Of a DNA stretch of 16,899 nt, positions 1 to 8,335 are shown in pieces (position 1 is the stretch's first letter; every line of letters begins with the position of its first letter). This DNA comes from Eubacteriales bacterium (GTDB lineage: Bacteria > Bacillota > Clostridia > Oscillospirales > CAG-382), in contig JAQVQF010000019.1 of NCBI GenBank assembly GCA_028701715.1, forward strand, positions 1-16,899, read 5' to 3'. The notes beneath the pieces were generated by a model. That model was given only the letters and a program-made list of their open reading frames with translations. It was not told where the DNA came from and did not search any database. The position numbers and the translations under genes were made by a program.

Positions 1-465
1 TATGCCGCGTCCAAGGGTGTGATAACATGCTCGGAAAACCACGGAAGATTGATTCAGGAAAGCCAAAGGCTGCTTTCCGTGTTCAATGCGGTCAATCATC
101 CCAATTATAAATATCTCTGCGATATAGGTAATTTTGAAGAAGTGGACGAGGGCTGCGCGGTTGCGGTGTCCAAGCTGCTTCCTTTTATCGTTCATGTCCA
201 TGCCAAGGACAGCTTTAATAAAACGGGGATGGGATTAAACCCGGGCTACGGCTGGTATAAGACCAAATCGGGCTGTTACCGCAGACCGACGATCTACGGG
301 CAGGGCGATAACCCGACCTTACAGTGCCTTGGCATTATATATGATTCCGGCTACCGAGGCTTTGTTTCGCTTGAATTTGAAGGTATAGAGGATACCCTGA
401 CAGGAATCGAGGCGGGACTTGCCAACCTGAAACGTGATATCGAGTTTATTAAAAAAAGCATTTAA
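1..465 (+). CDS. Sugar phosphate isomerase/epimerase-like TIM barrel protein, C-terminal part
   Basis: The reading frame is open from base 1, so the gene begins before the window and only about the last 154 residues are present. Three strands look like the metal-binding strands of the xylose isomerase-like / AP endonuclease 2 TIM barrel family: LCDIGN (Asp of the usual DxGN motif), HVHAKD (His/Asp) and SLEFEG (Glu near the end). The family isomerises or epimerises sugars, sugar phosphates and inositols with a divalent metal in the cytoplasm. The true substrate cannot be told from this fragment. A strong terminator follows 13 bases after the stop, so this is the last gene of its transcript. 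The sugar-processing genes downstream fit a carbohydrate neighbourhood. Confidence 0.8.
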   Translation, partial: YAASKGVITCSENHGRLIQESQRLLSVFNAVNHPNYKYLCDIGNFEEVDEGCAVAVSKLLPFIVHVHAKDSFNKTGMGLNPGYGWYKTKSGCYRRPTIYGQGDNPTLQCLGIIYDSGYRGFVSLEFEGIEDTLTGIEAGLANLKRDIEFIKKSI

Positions 466-478
466 TCGTTTATCATAT

Positions 479-520
479 ACCGTATTAGCGTTTATATTAA
501 TGCTAATACGGTGTTTTTTT
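479..520 (+). terminator. Rho-independent terminator
   Basis: An 11-bp perfect stem, ACCGTATTAGC (479-489) with GCTAATACGGT (502-512), encloses a 12-base AT-rich loop. It is followed directly by GTTTTTTT (513-520). It ends the transcript of the isomerase-like gene. Confidence 0.9.
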
Positions 521-617
521 ACCCTTTGCCACTTTAACAATATCATATCGCCGCATATATGTATTTAATTATGCATATGTATAAAAGCCCGTAATTTAAC
601 CGGAGGTATGATGATTA

Positions 618-2639
618 ATGATAAAAAAAAGATTATTAACGGTATTTATTATATCGCTTTTATTTATATTCTTCATACTGCAAGGCTTTTCACAGCCCGT
701 TTATGCGGAAAATACCGTATCACCGCTCGGTATTACTACCGTCAACTCCGCTTTTTACAGCTCATTGCAAAACAGTGAAGTTAATGTCAGCTTCAAGTAC
801 GGCGATTCCTTCTTTGAAATACCGTCTCAAAGACTTAATAGCAATATTGCCAAAGCATCCATGGGGCTTGCCGCTTCGGCATATTCGATTGTTAATACAG
901 AAAAATCATTACAGCAGATGGGTTTTTCCATAATAGGCAAATTTAACTACGATAAATCCTATACCAAGGAGGAATGCGGATTTGTTGCTTATACAATAGC
1001 CCGTAAAAAAGCTTATATATTGGAAAAACAATATTATATATACTGTGTTATCGTTCGCGGCACATACAAAGAGGAATGGTATTCCAACTTCAATGTGGGT
1101 GTAACGGGAAATCACACGGGCTTTAACGTCGCCGCCGATGAGCTGTACTCAAATTTAATAAATCTTATTGATACGCCAAAGGAATTTAATATTATATGGA
1201 TAACCGGGCACAGCAGAGGCGCCGCCGTATCAAATATTACCGGTTTTCGACTGACAAATGAGGAAAAATACGCAAACGCCTCTTATATATATACTTATAC
1301 CTTTGCCTGTCCGGCCGTCACAACAGCGCCGAAGCCGTACGGTAATATCTTCAATTTCAACAATCCCGGCGATATAATAACCGAAATGCCTCTTTCCGGC
1401 TGGAATTATTCACGTCACGGTATAGATATTTCTTTCGACACCTCAGCGGAAATTATCTCGGCATTTAATAAACTTTATGAGGAGCGAACGGGCGGAAAAT
1501 ACCTTGGAGCATTTGATACGCTCAAATTCAAAGCAACGATGAACGCATGGGTACCCTCTGTCAACGATTATTATACAAAGAAAATAATAGCGTTGTCACC
1601 GTATGAATGCATGTGTACTCTTGTACCCTTCTTGATTAACGGCACCCTTTCGCAATGTCTTTCGCTTATAACGGCCGTTATGTCTGATGCCAATGCCCGC
1701 GCGGCCATATATTATTTTTATGAAAACGCCCAAGCCATCATTTACGGGCACTGTCAGGAAAGCTATATTTTTTGGCTTGATGCCATGTATCCTACCGATA
1801 TTATAACCGGTATAATCCTTACTCCCTTAAGGGGAGCATATACCGGTCGTCCGCAGCAGGTAGCGCTTATCGACGGAATAACGGATGGAGATATAATCAC
1901 CTATTCACGCGACGGAATAACCTTCTCCGCTGTGCCATATACACTGACCGATGCCGGGAGTATGGATTTTTATGTTAAAATACAACGCAAGGGATATGAA
2001 GAATGGTTAAGCGGTAAAAAAACCGCCGTTGTTTCCAAAACGGTTTTTGATATGAGTAAAGTAAAATGTGAGGACATATTGTTTACCTATGACACAAAAC
2101 CGAAAATACCGTCGCTTCTTTCCGGATTACCGAAAGGTTTATATGCGTTATACAGCGGAACCCTGACTGCGGTAAACGCAGGCAGCTATACCATAAACAT
2201 ACGGTGGAAATATGACGAGAAAAATTACGAAGAACCATACTACGGCGACAGCATAAAATGGGAAATACAAAAAGCCGATTTTGATATGTCCGGTGTTAAA
2301 TGGGATTACACGGAAGCCTATACATATGACGGGAAAGAAAAAAGAGTGGCTGTGACAGGATTGCCGATGGGTATTATACCGGTGTATTCAGGGACATTCG
2401 CCGCGGTTTATCCCGGGATATACACGGCATATGTGGAATTTTTGTATGACAGTATAAATTACAACAAACCCGAATTTTATACTCTCACCTGGGAAATAAC
2501 CGAAAATGAAACGTTTACTTTTACCTTTACCTTTACCGACCGTATGATTTATATTGTTGCTTTAAGTATTGCGGCAATTGTATCCTTTGCGATTATAATA
2601 CGTCGATCTGTAATTAAACACAAAAAGAAATATATCTGA
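618..2639 (+). CDS. Secreted class 3 lipase-like protein with C-terminal beta-domains and membrane anchor
   Basis: The 673-residue protein starts with a signal peptide (1-30; KKR, a long hydrophobic core, then VYA before the predicted cut). The alpha/beta-hydrolase part holds GHSRGA at 197-202, with nucleophile Ser199. The class 3 lipase spacing suggests Asp252 in NNPGD and His267 in YSRHG as the other triad members. Residues 478-553 and 556-628 are two similar beta-domains, each with a GLPxG...YSG core and AG/PG-Y-T, like MBG-type surface repeats. A third, weaker copy may lie at 405-475. A repeat-encoded FTFTFTFT stretch precedes a membrane helix (643-661) and a basic tail, so the enzyme is probably displayed outside the cell. 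GGAGG at 602-606 sets the ATG at 618; two nearer ATGs (608, 611) are out of frame. The ester or acyl substrate is unknown. Confidence 0.8.
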   Translation: MIKKRLLTVFIISLLFIFFILQGFSQPVYAENTVSPLGITTVNSAFYSSLQNSEVNVSFKYGDSFFEIPSQRLNSNIAKASMGLAASAYSIVNTEKSLQQMGFSIIGKFNYDKSYTKEECGFVAYTIARKKAYILEKQYYIYCVIVRGTYKEEWYSNFNVGVTGNHTGFNVAADELYSNLINLIDTPKEFNIIWITGHSRGAAVSNITGFRLTNEEKYANASYIYTYTFACPAVTTAPKPYGNIFNFNNPGDIITEMPLSGWNYSRHGIDISFDTSAEIISAFNKLYEERTGGKYLGAFDTLKFKATMNAWVPSVNDYYTKKIIALSPYECMCTLVPFLINGTLSQCLSLITAVMSDANARAAIYYFYENAQAIIYGHCQESYIFWLDAMYPTDIITGIILTPLRGAYTGRPQQVALIDGITDGDIITYSRDGITFSAVPYTLTDAGSMDFYVKIQRKGYEEWLSGKKTAVVSKTVFDMSKVKCEDILFTYDTKPKIPSLLSGLPKGLYALYSGTLTAVNAGSYTINIRWKYDEKNYEEPYYGDSIKWEIQKADFDMSGVKWDYTEAYTYDGKEKRVAVTGLPMGIIPVYSGTFAAVYPGIYTAYVEFLYDSINYNKPEFYTLTWEITENETFTFTFTFTDRMIYIVALSIAAIVSFAIIIRRSVIKHKKKYI

Positions 2640-2682
2640 TAACGACAAGCTTTGATTATACATTTTATTAAAAAGCATATAA

Positions 2683-2714
2683 AAATCCGCCGAGGCTATT
2701 ACCGTGGCGGATTT
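2683..2714. terminator. Bidirectional terminator between convergent genes
   Basis: A 9-bp perfect stem, AAATCCGCC (2683-2691) with GGCGGATTT (2706-2714), lies between the lipase-like gene and the minus-strand lipoprotein gene. Read on the minus strand it is followed by a T-rich run (TTTTTATATGCTTTTT). On the plus strand the run is shorter. Confidence 0.75.
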
Positions 2715-2724
2715 ATTACGGTTG

Positions 2725-5700
2725 TTAATAACTGAACAGTGCCGATTCGCTCACCGACTGATCCTTTGAACCGTCGGTTGACGCCCATGATTCGTCGGCG
2801 CCGTCGATATACTGTATTTTTATCCCCATTGCCGTACCGTCGCCCGCTTCGGGAGCAGTGCGTCCCAAATTGGTCCAGGGCATGGTTATTATAATAACCC
2901 CGTCCTTTTCCAAGTACGAAAAGCCGCTGATTGAGGTTGCCGCGGCGGCGGTGCCGCCCGCTTCCCAGCCGGATGAGGTACGGTGAAGGTAATATCTTAT
3001 GCCGTGATCGTTTTCCAAAGCCGAGGAACCGGTCGCGCCGGTGGTTATCATCCATATCTGAATCAGGTCATCCTTGCCTTCCCACCAAACGCCCTTGCCG
3101 TAACTGGAGGTAGCGTCGTTTGTGCGAATAACCGCATAGAAATTATCGTCGTCATATGCATATGCGAATTCGGGCTTGGAGGCGTTGTTGCCGAGTGCAA
3201 AATTCTGCCAGTTAAGGCTCTCTGTCGAATTAAACGAAGGAGTCGTTTTTATGAGTATTCCTTCATTATAAACATCCTCTTTTATTTCGGGCTTGGTTAC
3301 CTCCGCGACACCTGACATGTCAACCTTTCTCCCGTCGTCTGTGATAACCTCAGGCGCTTCCGCCGATTGACCATGTGAATCCAACGCGGCAAATTCCGAA
3401 TAATACTTCACATAATCTCTCACTATAAGACGTTTATAATAATTGGCGGTATCGTCAAACGAGGCCATCGGGAAGGTGGTGAAATAATGCGGAATATCGA
3501 ATACAATTATCGAACCGGAAATCTTCGCCTGCGTACCCAGCGATTTTACTATATCGTCATATCGCTTTGTGGTCGAAACCTGCTCGAAAATCTCCATGTC
3601 GTGCCAGAATTCGGCTCCCGCTCTCCGCACCGCCTTCGCCCATTCGGAAGTATAGGATTCATACGAATTGTAGACCGCGTCTTCGACATAAAGGGTGGGC
3701 AGTCTGCCTAAGCAATCCTGCGCCGCGACTATATCCGCGACCGGACACCCGCCCTCCTCGTCTGCGGCTATAAGCCTGTAAAGATTATCCGCACCGGTAA
3801 GCGGCGTTCCGCTTTGCCAGATAGCCGGGGCTATCATGACGAGAGCGTCGGGCGCTATATCGCGGATATAATCGGACTGGTTTTTATATACATATCTTCC
3901 CGCATCCACCCCACCGGTCATATTGATCCACTGGTCGCATTCCTCGTCGGAAAGGTAATAACCGGCAAAGGATTCATGCTCGTGGTACATATCATAAATA
4001 TCCTGAATTATTAGGAAAGAATCGTTGACTATTCTTTTATAGGTTTCCATGTTCGCGACAGGCGAGGTAAAATAGCTGTCGTGTATCGTACCCAAAAACA
4101 CCTTCATACCGAGTTTGTCGGCGGCGGAAAGCACCGCTTCGTATACATCCTCCGATCCGTAGGTCGGCGTATAGGTATAACCGGCGGCGGTTATTTTCGG
4201 TCCGTTTACAAGGGTCGTTTTGGTAAGGTAGTTCGTGCTGTACTGCATCACCACCCAGTCCATGCCGAGATCCTTCATGCCCTTTAACTGAAGATACCAG
4301 GAATAATCGCTGTTGTTGGCGGAGGTATTATAGCCGGCTCCGTCGGTTTGCAGCTGGAAGAAGCCGCCTCTTATCAGCGGAAGCTGCGCTTGCCCGGTGT
4401 ATACCGCCGCTTCCTTCAGCTTAAGAGTATCGGTTGTGTTCAGTTTAATTTTAACGCTTTCGGCGGTCATATTGTCGAAGAAAATGTAAAGCATCGTATT
4501 GCTCCCCACGGTGACGGTATAGGCTTCGCAATCCGTCTGTGCTTCGCCGCAATGGAGTTCATAATCGACAATCGCACCAGTATAAGTAATACAGGCTCCG
4601 CAAATACCGTCAAAGCTTTTGCCGAGATTTATAATAATCTCGTTTTCACCCTTAATTCCGGATATAGCTGTGGTATACGCCAAATCCGTAATAAGCGCGC
4701 TTTCCTTTCCGTTGAGAGAAGCTTTGACGAACGATGCGACATTGGTGTTGGAAAGCTGGTTTTTACGGTTTATAAAGCCGTAATCGGGTTCATCCACGGC
4801 GTTTTCGCTGCCGTATATATAAATTTCGTCGATTAAGACAAGTGTCTGGGTATAGGTAAAGACCTTAACATAACGCGCTTTTACGGTATAAGGACGCGTA
4901 ACCATATATTTTCTCGATGAATTTCCCTTTTTACCGCTTGAGGCGGAGAGGAACGACTGACCGAGATCGGTCCAGCTTTCGCCGTCCTCGGAATATCTGA
5001 CATCTATGCGGTCCGGAAGCGTCACCGTCGAATAGGACGGCATATAAAAGCCGAAATATACTTCGGATACATTTTTAATTTCGCCGAGATCAAGAGTAAT
5101 TATGCTCCCGTTCTTGCGGGTGAGTGTGTCCACGGCGGTCGATGCAAAGCCAAGAACGGCGTCCTCGTCCGCAGTCACGGCGGTTATTCCGTCGGTCAGC
5201 TTGTACCCTTCCTCCGCTTCCTTGAATTTGGTGCTTATTGTGCCTTCTATTACATAGGAAGCCCCCGAGGATAACAGCAATCTGTCATGTTCACGGTTGC
5301 CGCTTATTCGTATTTCACTGATTTTTATGGTTTCTTCGGGAGTTATCGGGAACACGAACATAACCGATTTTGCCGTTATCGCCAAGCTGTCGGAAAGCTT
5401 GCTTTCGTTATATACACCGTAATCCCCGGCATAAAACGAATAATTATAGCCGTCCGTGGAATAAAAAATCTCGCATTTTTCGCCGGAATAGTCTGCCAAA
5501 GACAATTCAAAACCGTTTATATCCGTCATGAAGCCGAGGTCGACGGATATCGCCGCCGTGCTGTTATCGAGTACAAGCAAATGGCTTTTTCCGCTCCAGT
5601 CGTTGGCGGAAATGGTATAGCCGTTGCCCTTATCAAGACTTGTCGTAAGCTCGGCATAATTTTTATCATCACCGTCGGTGAGCAGTAACAAATTGTCGTC

Positions 5701-5940
5701 ACCGGTTATATTAATACCGCAATCATAGAAATAAGGGCATTTATACGCTAAGTTACCATCTTCTGAAGGTTCTCCCGATATTTCGTCCGAAGTATCCTCG
5801 GAGGTTTCCGAAGCGATTTGCGACGAGGTATTATTTTCGGATTCCTCTGATATTTCACCGTTATTTTTCCCGCAGGACATCATTGTCAATCCCCCCAAAA
5901 TAAAAGTAAACGCAAGGAACAGAGCTGTAATTTTTTTCAT
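2725..5940 (-). CDS. Large lipoprotein: discoidin-like domains, DUF4434-like glycosidase barrel, CBM9-like C-terminus
   Basis: The 1071-residue protein begins with a lipoprotein signal ending MMSC (Cys23), followed by a Glu/Ser/Asp/Thr-rich linker (27-62), so it is likely tethered to the outer face of the membrane. Residues about 85-215, 240-377 and 390-515 look like beta-sandwich discoidin (F5/8 type C) domains; the middle one is clearest (RIDVRYSEDGESWTDLG, then a YIYG end). Residues about 520-850 resemble the DUF4434 TIM barrel: GMDWVVMQYS, GMKVFLGTIHD, and YYLSDEECDQW, whose acidic residues sit where glycosidase catalytic residues are expected. The end (about 905-1065) resembles a CBM9-like sugar-binding domain (FAYAYDDDNFYAVI; DDLIQIWM). 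GGTGG just upstream and a consensus promoter support the start. It probably binds and cuts a polysaccharide, but the substrate is unknown. Confidence 0.75.
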   Translation of the reverse strand: MKKITALFLAFTFILGGLTMMSCGKNNGEISEESENNTSSQIASETSEDTSDEISGEPSEDGNLAYKCPYFYDCGINITGDDNLLLLTDGDDKNYAELTTSLDKGNGYTISANDWSGKSHLLVLDNSTAAISVDLGFMTDINGFELSLADYSGEKCEIFYSTDGYNYSFYAGDYGVYNESKLSDSLAITAKSVMFVFPITPEETIKISEIRISGNREHDRLLLSSGASYVIEGTISTKFKEAEEGYKLTDGITAVTADEDAVLGFASTAVDTLTRKNGSIITLDLGEIKNVSEVYFGFYMPSYSTVTLPDRIDVRYSEDGESWTDLGQSFLSASSGKKGNSSRKYMVTRPYTVKARYVKVFTYTQTLVLIDEIYIYGSENAVDEPDYGFINRKNQLSNTNVASFVKASLNGKESALITDLAYTTAISGIKGENEIIINLGKSFDGICGACITYTGAIVDYELHCGEAQTDCEAYTVTVGSNTMLYIFFDNMTAESVKIKLNTTDTLKLKEAAVYTGQAQLPLIRGGFFQLQTDGAGYNTSANNSDYSWYLQLKGMKDLGMDWVVMQYSTNYLTKTTLVNGPKITAAGYTYTPTYGSEDVYEAVLSAADKLGMKVFLGTIHDSYFTSPVANMETYKRIVNDSFLIIQDIYDMYHEHESFAGYYLSDEECDQWINMTGGVDAGRYVYKNQSDYIRDIAPDALVMIAPAIWQSGTPLTGADNLYRLIAADEEGGCPVADIVAAQDCLGRLPTLYVEDAVYNSYESYTSEWAKAVRRAGAEFWHDMEIFEQVSTTKRYDDIVKSLGTQAKISGSIIVFDIPHYFTTFPMASFDDTANYYKRLIVRDYVKYYSEFAALDSHGQSAEAPEVITDDGRKVDMSGVAEVTKPEIKEDVYNEGILIKTTPSFNSTESLNWQNFALGNNASKPEFAYAYDDDNFYAVIRTNDATSSYGKGVWWEGKDDLIQIWMITTGATGSSALENDHGIRYYLHRTSSGWEAGGTAAAATSISGFSYLEKDGVIIITMPWTNLGRTAPEAGDGTAMGIKIQYIDGADESWASTDGSKDQSVSESALFSY

Positions 5941-5960
5941 TATCGCACCACCTTTCGTAT

Positions 5961-5989
5961 ATTATACTATCATAACATAGTCATGTCAA
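5961..5989 (-). promoter_or_regulatory. Consensus sigma-A promoter of the lipoprotein gene
   Basis: On the minus strand, TTGACA (5984-5989) and TATAAT (5961-5966) are separated by exactly 17 bases, a perfect match to the housekeeping consensus. The predicted start is about 15 bases before the AAAGGTGG ribosome-binding site (5948-5955). Confidence 0.88.
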
Positions 5990-5997
5990 TTATAATA

Positions 5998-6026
5998 TTG
6001 ACAAATAAATTTTTTGGTGATATAAT
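5998..6026 (+). promoter_or_regulatory. Consensus sigma-A promoter of the tRNA-Ala gene
   Basis: TTGACA (5998-6003), a 17-base spacer and TATAAT (6021-6026) form a second perfect promoter, divergent from the lipoprotein promoter with 8 bases between the two -35 boxes. It would give a precursor with a leader of about 70 bases before the tRNA. A second TATAAT at 6082-6087 has no matching -35 box but sits 13 bases before the tRNA. Confidence 0.8.
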
Positions 6027-6100
6027 GGCTACGATTTAAAGCCTTGTATAAAATATACGCTTAAAATCTTTATTTAAATTTTATAATAATACAACGGCAC

Positions 6101-6176
<76 letters not shown>

Positions 6177-6177
6177 A

Positions 6178-6206
6178 AAAAAGCAAGTCGAAAGACTTGC
6201 TTTTTT
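6178..6206 (+). terminator. Rho-independent terminator of the tRNA gene
   Basis: AAGCAAGTC (6181-6189), loop GAAA, and GACTTGCTT (6194-6202) form a perfect stem. The A-run before it pairs with the T-run after it (to 6206). It begins two bases after the CCA end. Confidence 0.9.
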
Positions 6207-6208
6207 CT

Positions 6209-6262
6209 ATGAAGTCGCCCCTGCGGAGCAGATGAAGAACGGCGGCGGAGCCGACACTTCAT
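6209..6262. repeat. Possible small palindromic intergenic repeat
   Basis: Near-matching inverted ends, ATGAAGTCG (6209-6217) and CGACACTTCAT (6252-6262), flank a GC-rich core in an otherwise AT-rich spacer. It is followed by TTTTTAATTCTTAATTC. The look is that of a miniature dispersed element. A 12-base piece, GTCGCYCCTGCG, recurs at 13666. Copy number in the genome cannot be judged here. Confidence 0.35.
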
Positions 6263-6370
6263 TTTTAATTCTTAATTCATAAATAATGCCAACTAAAAAG
6301 CTCATATGGAGCTTTTCAATAAGCTCTAAATATAACAAATAAGAAAAATGCGGTTTTACTATGTAAAACC
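6263..6370 (+). other. AT-rich spacer with two short hairpins
   Basis: No gene is seen. AAAAGCTC (6296-6303) pairs with GAGCTTTT (6309-6316) across a 5-base loop, and GGTTTTAC (6352-6359) pairs with GTAAAACC (6363-6370) across a 3-base loop. The second ends where the putative ribokinase -35 box starts. Neither has a T-run, so they are not obvious terminators. Confidence 0.4.
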
Positions 6371-6399
6371 TTGATTATAAATAAAACCTGTGCTATCAT
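6371..6399 (+). promoter_or_regulatory. Putative sigma-A promoter of the ribokinase operon
   Basis: TTGATT (6371-6376), a 17-base spacer and TATCAT (6394-6399) make a reasonable housekeeping promoter about 100 bases before the ribokinase ATG. The predicted start, about 6406, falls inside the adjoining inverted repeat. Confidence 0.55.
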
Positions 6400-6400
6400 A

Positions 6401-6434
6401 TTTTAACCGATATAAAACAAAAAATCGGTTAAAA
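6401..6434. promoter_or_regulatory. Operator-like inverted repeat over the predicted transcription start
   Basis: TTTTAACCGAT (6401-6411) and ATCGGTTAAAA (6424-6434) are perfect 11-base inverted arms separated by 12 bases, immediately after the -10 box. This placement suits a repressor site for a sugar-responsive regulator. It could instead form a 5' leader hairpin in the mRNA. Confidence 0.5.
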
Positions 6435-6501
6435 TTGGAGTTCTTTTTATTATAATCAAAACGTATATTTTTTCTTTAGAATATAGAAAGGATAATATTA
6501 T

Positions 6502-7491
6502 ATGGGAAAATCGCCTAAAATACTTGTCGCAGGGAGCTTTGTCATGGATTTGATTGTCAGCACGGAAAGGTTTCCGTCGTCAGGCGAGACGGTTATCGGA
6601 TGCGGATTTTCAACCGTGCCCGGCGGCAAGGGTGCGAATCAAGCGATACAGGCGGCGCGCCTCGGCGCCGATGCGACGATAATCGGTAAGGTCGGCGCGG
6701 ACGATTTTGGTAAGCTGCTTATAAAATCGGCAAACGAAAGCGGCGTTGACACCCGTTTTGTAAAAATTGCCGATAACGCGCCGAGCGCTGTCGGTAACGT
6801 GCAGTTACAGGTAAATTCCGCCGGGACGGAAAACCGTATTATAGTCGTTCCGGGTGCAAATATGACAATCACTGAATCCGATGTGTCTGTATTAAAAGAA
6901 ATGATAAGGGACTTTGATATGGTTATGCTCCAGAATGAGATCCCGATGCAGATAAACTGCTTGATTGCCGAATATGCGAAGGCAGCCGGAATTCCGGTTA
7001 TGCTTAATCCCGCGCCGTCCGCGAAGCTGCCTGCTGAATTAATATCCTGTCTGACCTATATATCACCCAATGAGCACGAGGCCGCGGATATTACCGGTAT
7101 TGTTCCGACGGTAAAAGAGGATATAAAAAAAGAGGTTTCCGCCCTCAGAGACATGGGCGTTGCGAATATACTTATAACTTACGGTAAAAACGGAGCGGTA
7201 TTTGGCGGAAACGGTAAAATAATTCACAGCCCGAGCGTCGATTGCGGACAGGTCGTTGATCCGACAGCCGCCGGGGACAGCTTTATCGGAGCGTTTTGCA
7301 CCGCCGTGGCGGCGGGCATACCCATTGAAAACGCTTTGCAATTTGCCAACTGCACGGCGGGAATAACCGTCACGCGAATGGGCGCACAGTCAAGTCTTCC
7401 CAAGCTGGAGGAGGTTATCAATATAATGAAAGAAAAGCATTTCGATACAAAGCCGTTTTATATTTTAAGCGAAAAAAGTAATATAAAATAA
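6502..7491 (+). CDS. rbsK: Ribokinase (PfkB family sugar kinase)
   Basis: The 329-residue protein would phosphorylate ribose (or a related sugar or nucleoside) at O5 with ATP in the cytoplasm. Both PfkB signatures are present. The N-terminal one is GGKGANQAIQAARLGA (41-56), after the substrate-binding FVMD. The C-terminal one is DPTAAGDSFIGAF (253-265), with catalytic base Asp259 and its anion-hole glycine. The NP-AP stretch (169-172) and SPNEHEA (188-194) also match ribokinases rather than fructokinases. Length is slightly above the usual 300-310 because of a short C-terminal tail. AGAAAGG at 6485-6491 supports the ATG. It is followed after 48 bases by an SIS-domain gene, probably in the same operon and behind the inverted-repeat operator. 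The exact sugar is inferred, not shown. Confidence 0.88.
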   Translation: MGKSPKILVAGSFVMDLIVSTERFPSSGETVIGCGFSTVPGGKGANQAIQAARLGADATIIGKVGADDFGKLLIKSANESGVDTRFVKIADNAPSAVGNVQLQVNSAGTENRIIVVPGANMTITESDVSVLKEMIRDFDMVMLQNEIPMQINCLIAEYAKAAGIPVMLNPAPSAKLPAELISCLTYISPNEHEAADITGIVPTVKEDIKKEVSALRDMGVANILITYGKNGAVFGGNGKIIHSPSVDCGQVVDPTAAGDSFIGAFCTAVAAGIPIENALQFANCTAGITVTRMGAQSSLPKLEEVINIMKEKHFDTKPFYILSEKSNIK

Positions 7492-7539
7492 GTTATATCG
7501 TATTTTTACGGCGGCATTTTGAAAGGATGGTTTGAAAAC

Positions 7540-8139
7540 ATGGGTGTATTGGAAAATTTTATAAACATCGTTCGAGAGGAATTTAATAAAACGACGGCGT
7601 CGGTGGATAAAAAGAGCCTGACTGCGGCCGCGGCTATGATTATTGAGGCGAAAAAGCATAACAACAGATTACATATAACCGGTATCGGCAAGCCTTCCCA
7701 CGCGGCAACCTACGCGGCGTCGCTTTTTTCCTCGACGGGGACGCCCGCTTATTATCTGCACGGTACGGAGGCGGTGCACGGATCCTGCGGACAGCTTGTC
7801 GGGGGCGATATTGTTATCTGCATCACCAACAGCGGAGAAACCGATGAGCTTAAGGCGACCGCGACGGCTGTTCGCAATAACGGCTGTAAGATTATCGCCG
7901 TGACCGGCAAGCCAAATTCATGGATTGGCAAATACGCAGATATATGCTTGCCGGCATCAGTGAGCCACGAGGGCGGCGTCTTAAACCGTGCGCCGCGCGC
8001 GTCGATTATTGCTGAAATTTTCGTTCTTCAATGCTTGTCAATACTGTTGCAGGAGGATGCCTGTCTTACACCGGATGAATATATAAAAAGTCATCCCGGC
8101 GGTATGCTGGGACAACTTCGGGATAAGGAAAATCAATGA
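7540..8139 (+). CDS. SIS-domain sugar-phosphate isomerase (KdsD/GutQ-like, without CBS domains)
   Basis: The protein has 199 residues when started at ATG 7540, which has AAGGA at 7523-7527 upstream. An in-frame TTG at 7519 has no ribosome-binding site, so it was not used. The SIS fold of the arabinose-5-phosphate isomerase type is evident: TGIGKPSHAA, SSTGTPAYYLHGTEAVHG, ITNSGETDEL, IAVTGKPNSWI, and the closing SHPGGMLGQL. Family members usually continue with two CBS domains after HPGG. Here the protein stops about seven residues later, so it is a stand-alone catalytic module. With the ribokinase gene just before it, a ketose-aldose phosphate step in pentose or hexose use is likely; the substrate is not deducible. 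Confidence 0.82.
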   Translation: MGVLENFINIVREEFNKTTASVDKKSLTAAAAMIIEAKKHNNRLHITGIGKPSHAATYAASLFSSTGTPAYYLHGTEAVHGSCGQLVGGDIVICITNSGETDELKATATAVRNNGCKIIAVTGKPNSWIGKYADICLPASVSHEGGVLNRAPRASIIAEIFVLQCLSILLQEDACLTPDEYIKSHPGGMLGQLRDKENQ

Positions 8140-8181
8140 TTTTAGGATTGCAGCCAATTGTTATTTTGGTAAAAATACAAG

Positions 8182-8335
8182 TTAAACATCAGGCTCGCCG
8201 AATAGCCGCTGATATACCGCTTCACAGACAGCCGCAAGAACGGCTCTCCGCGTTGATACCTGATTGTATGTCCGAATAAAGACATGCTTATCGGTTACCG
8301 GCGGGGTGTTTGACTTGGCAACCTTGGTTTCCCGT
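8182..8335 (-). pseudogene. Orphan coding tail after rtcB, no start codon
   Basis: Directly after the rtcB stop, in another frame, about 50 codons remain open and look coding, ending RRAVLAAVCEAVYQRLFGEP-DV. It contains a plausible amphipathic helix and balanced codon use. No usable start with a ribosome-binding site lies between the rtcB stop and this stretch; the only in-frame ATG (8442) is deep inside rtcB. It may be the remaining C-terminus of a gene cut away when rtcB came to lie here, or a frameshifted extension. I do not recognise the family. No clear hairpin terminator is seen between it and the convergent SIS gene. Confidence 0.35.

Noticed and set aside
4348..4836. Plus-strand frames inside the large lipoprotein gene (also 2983-3315 and 5287-5688)
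   Set aside because: They lie wholly inside a much longer gene with signal peptide, promoter and domain content, and have no sites of their own.
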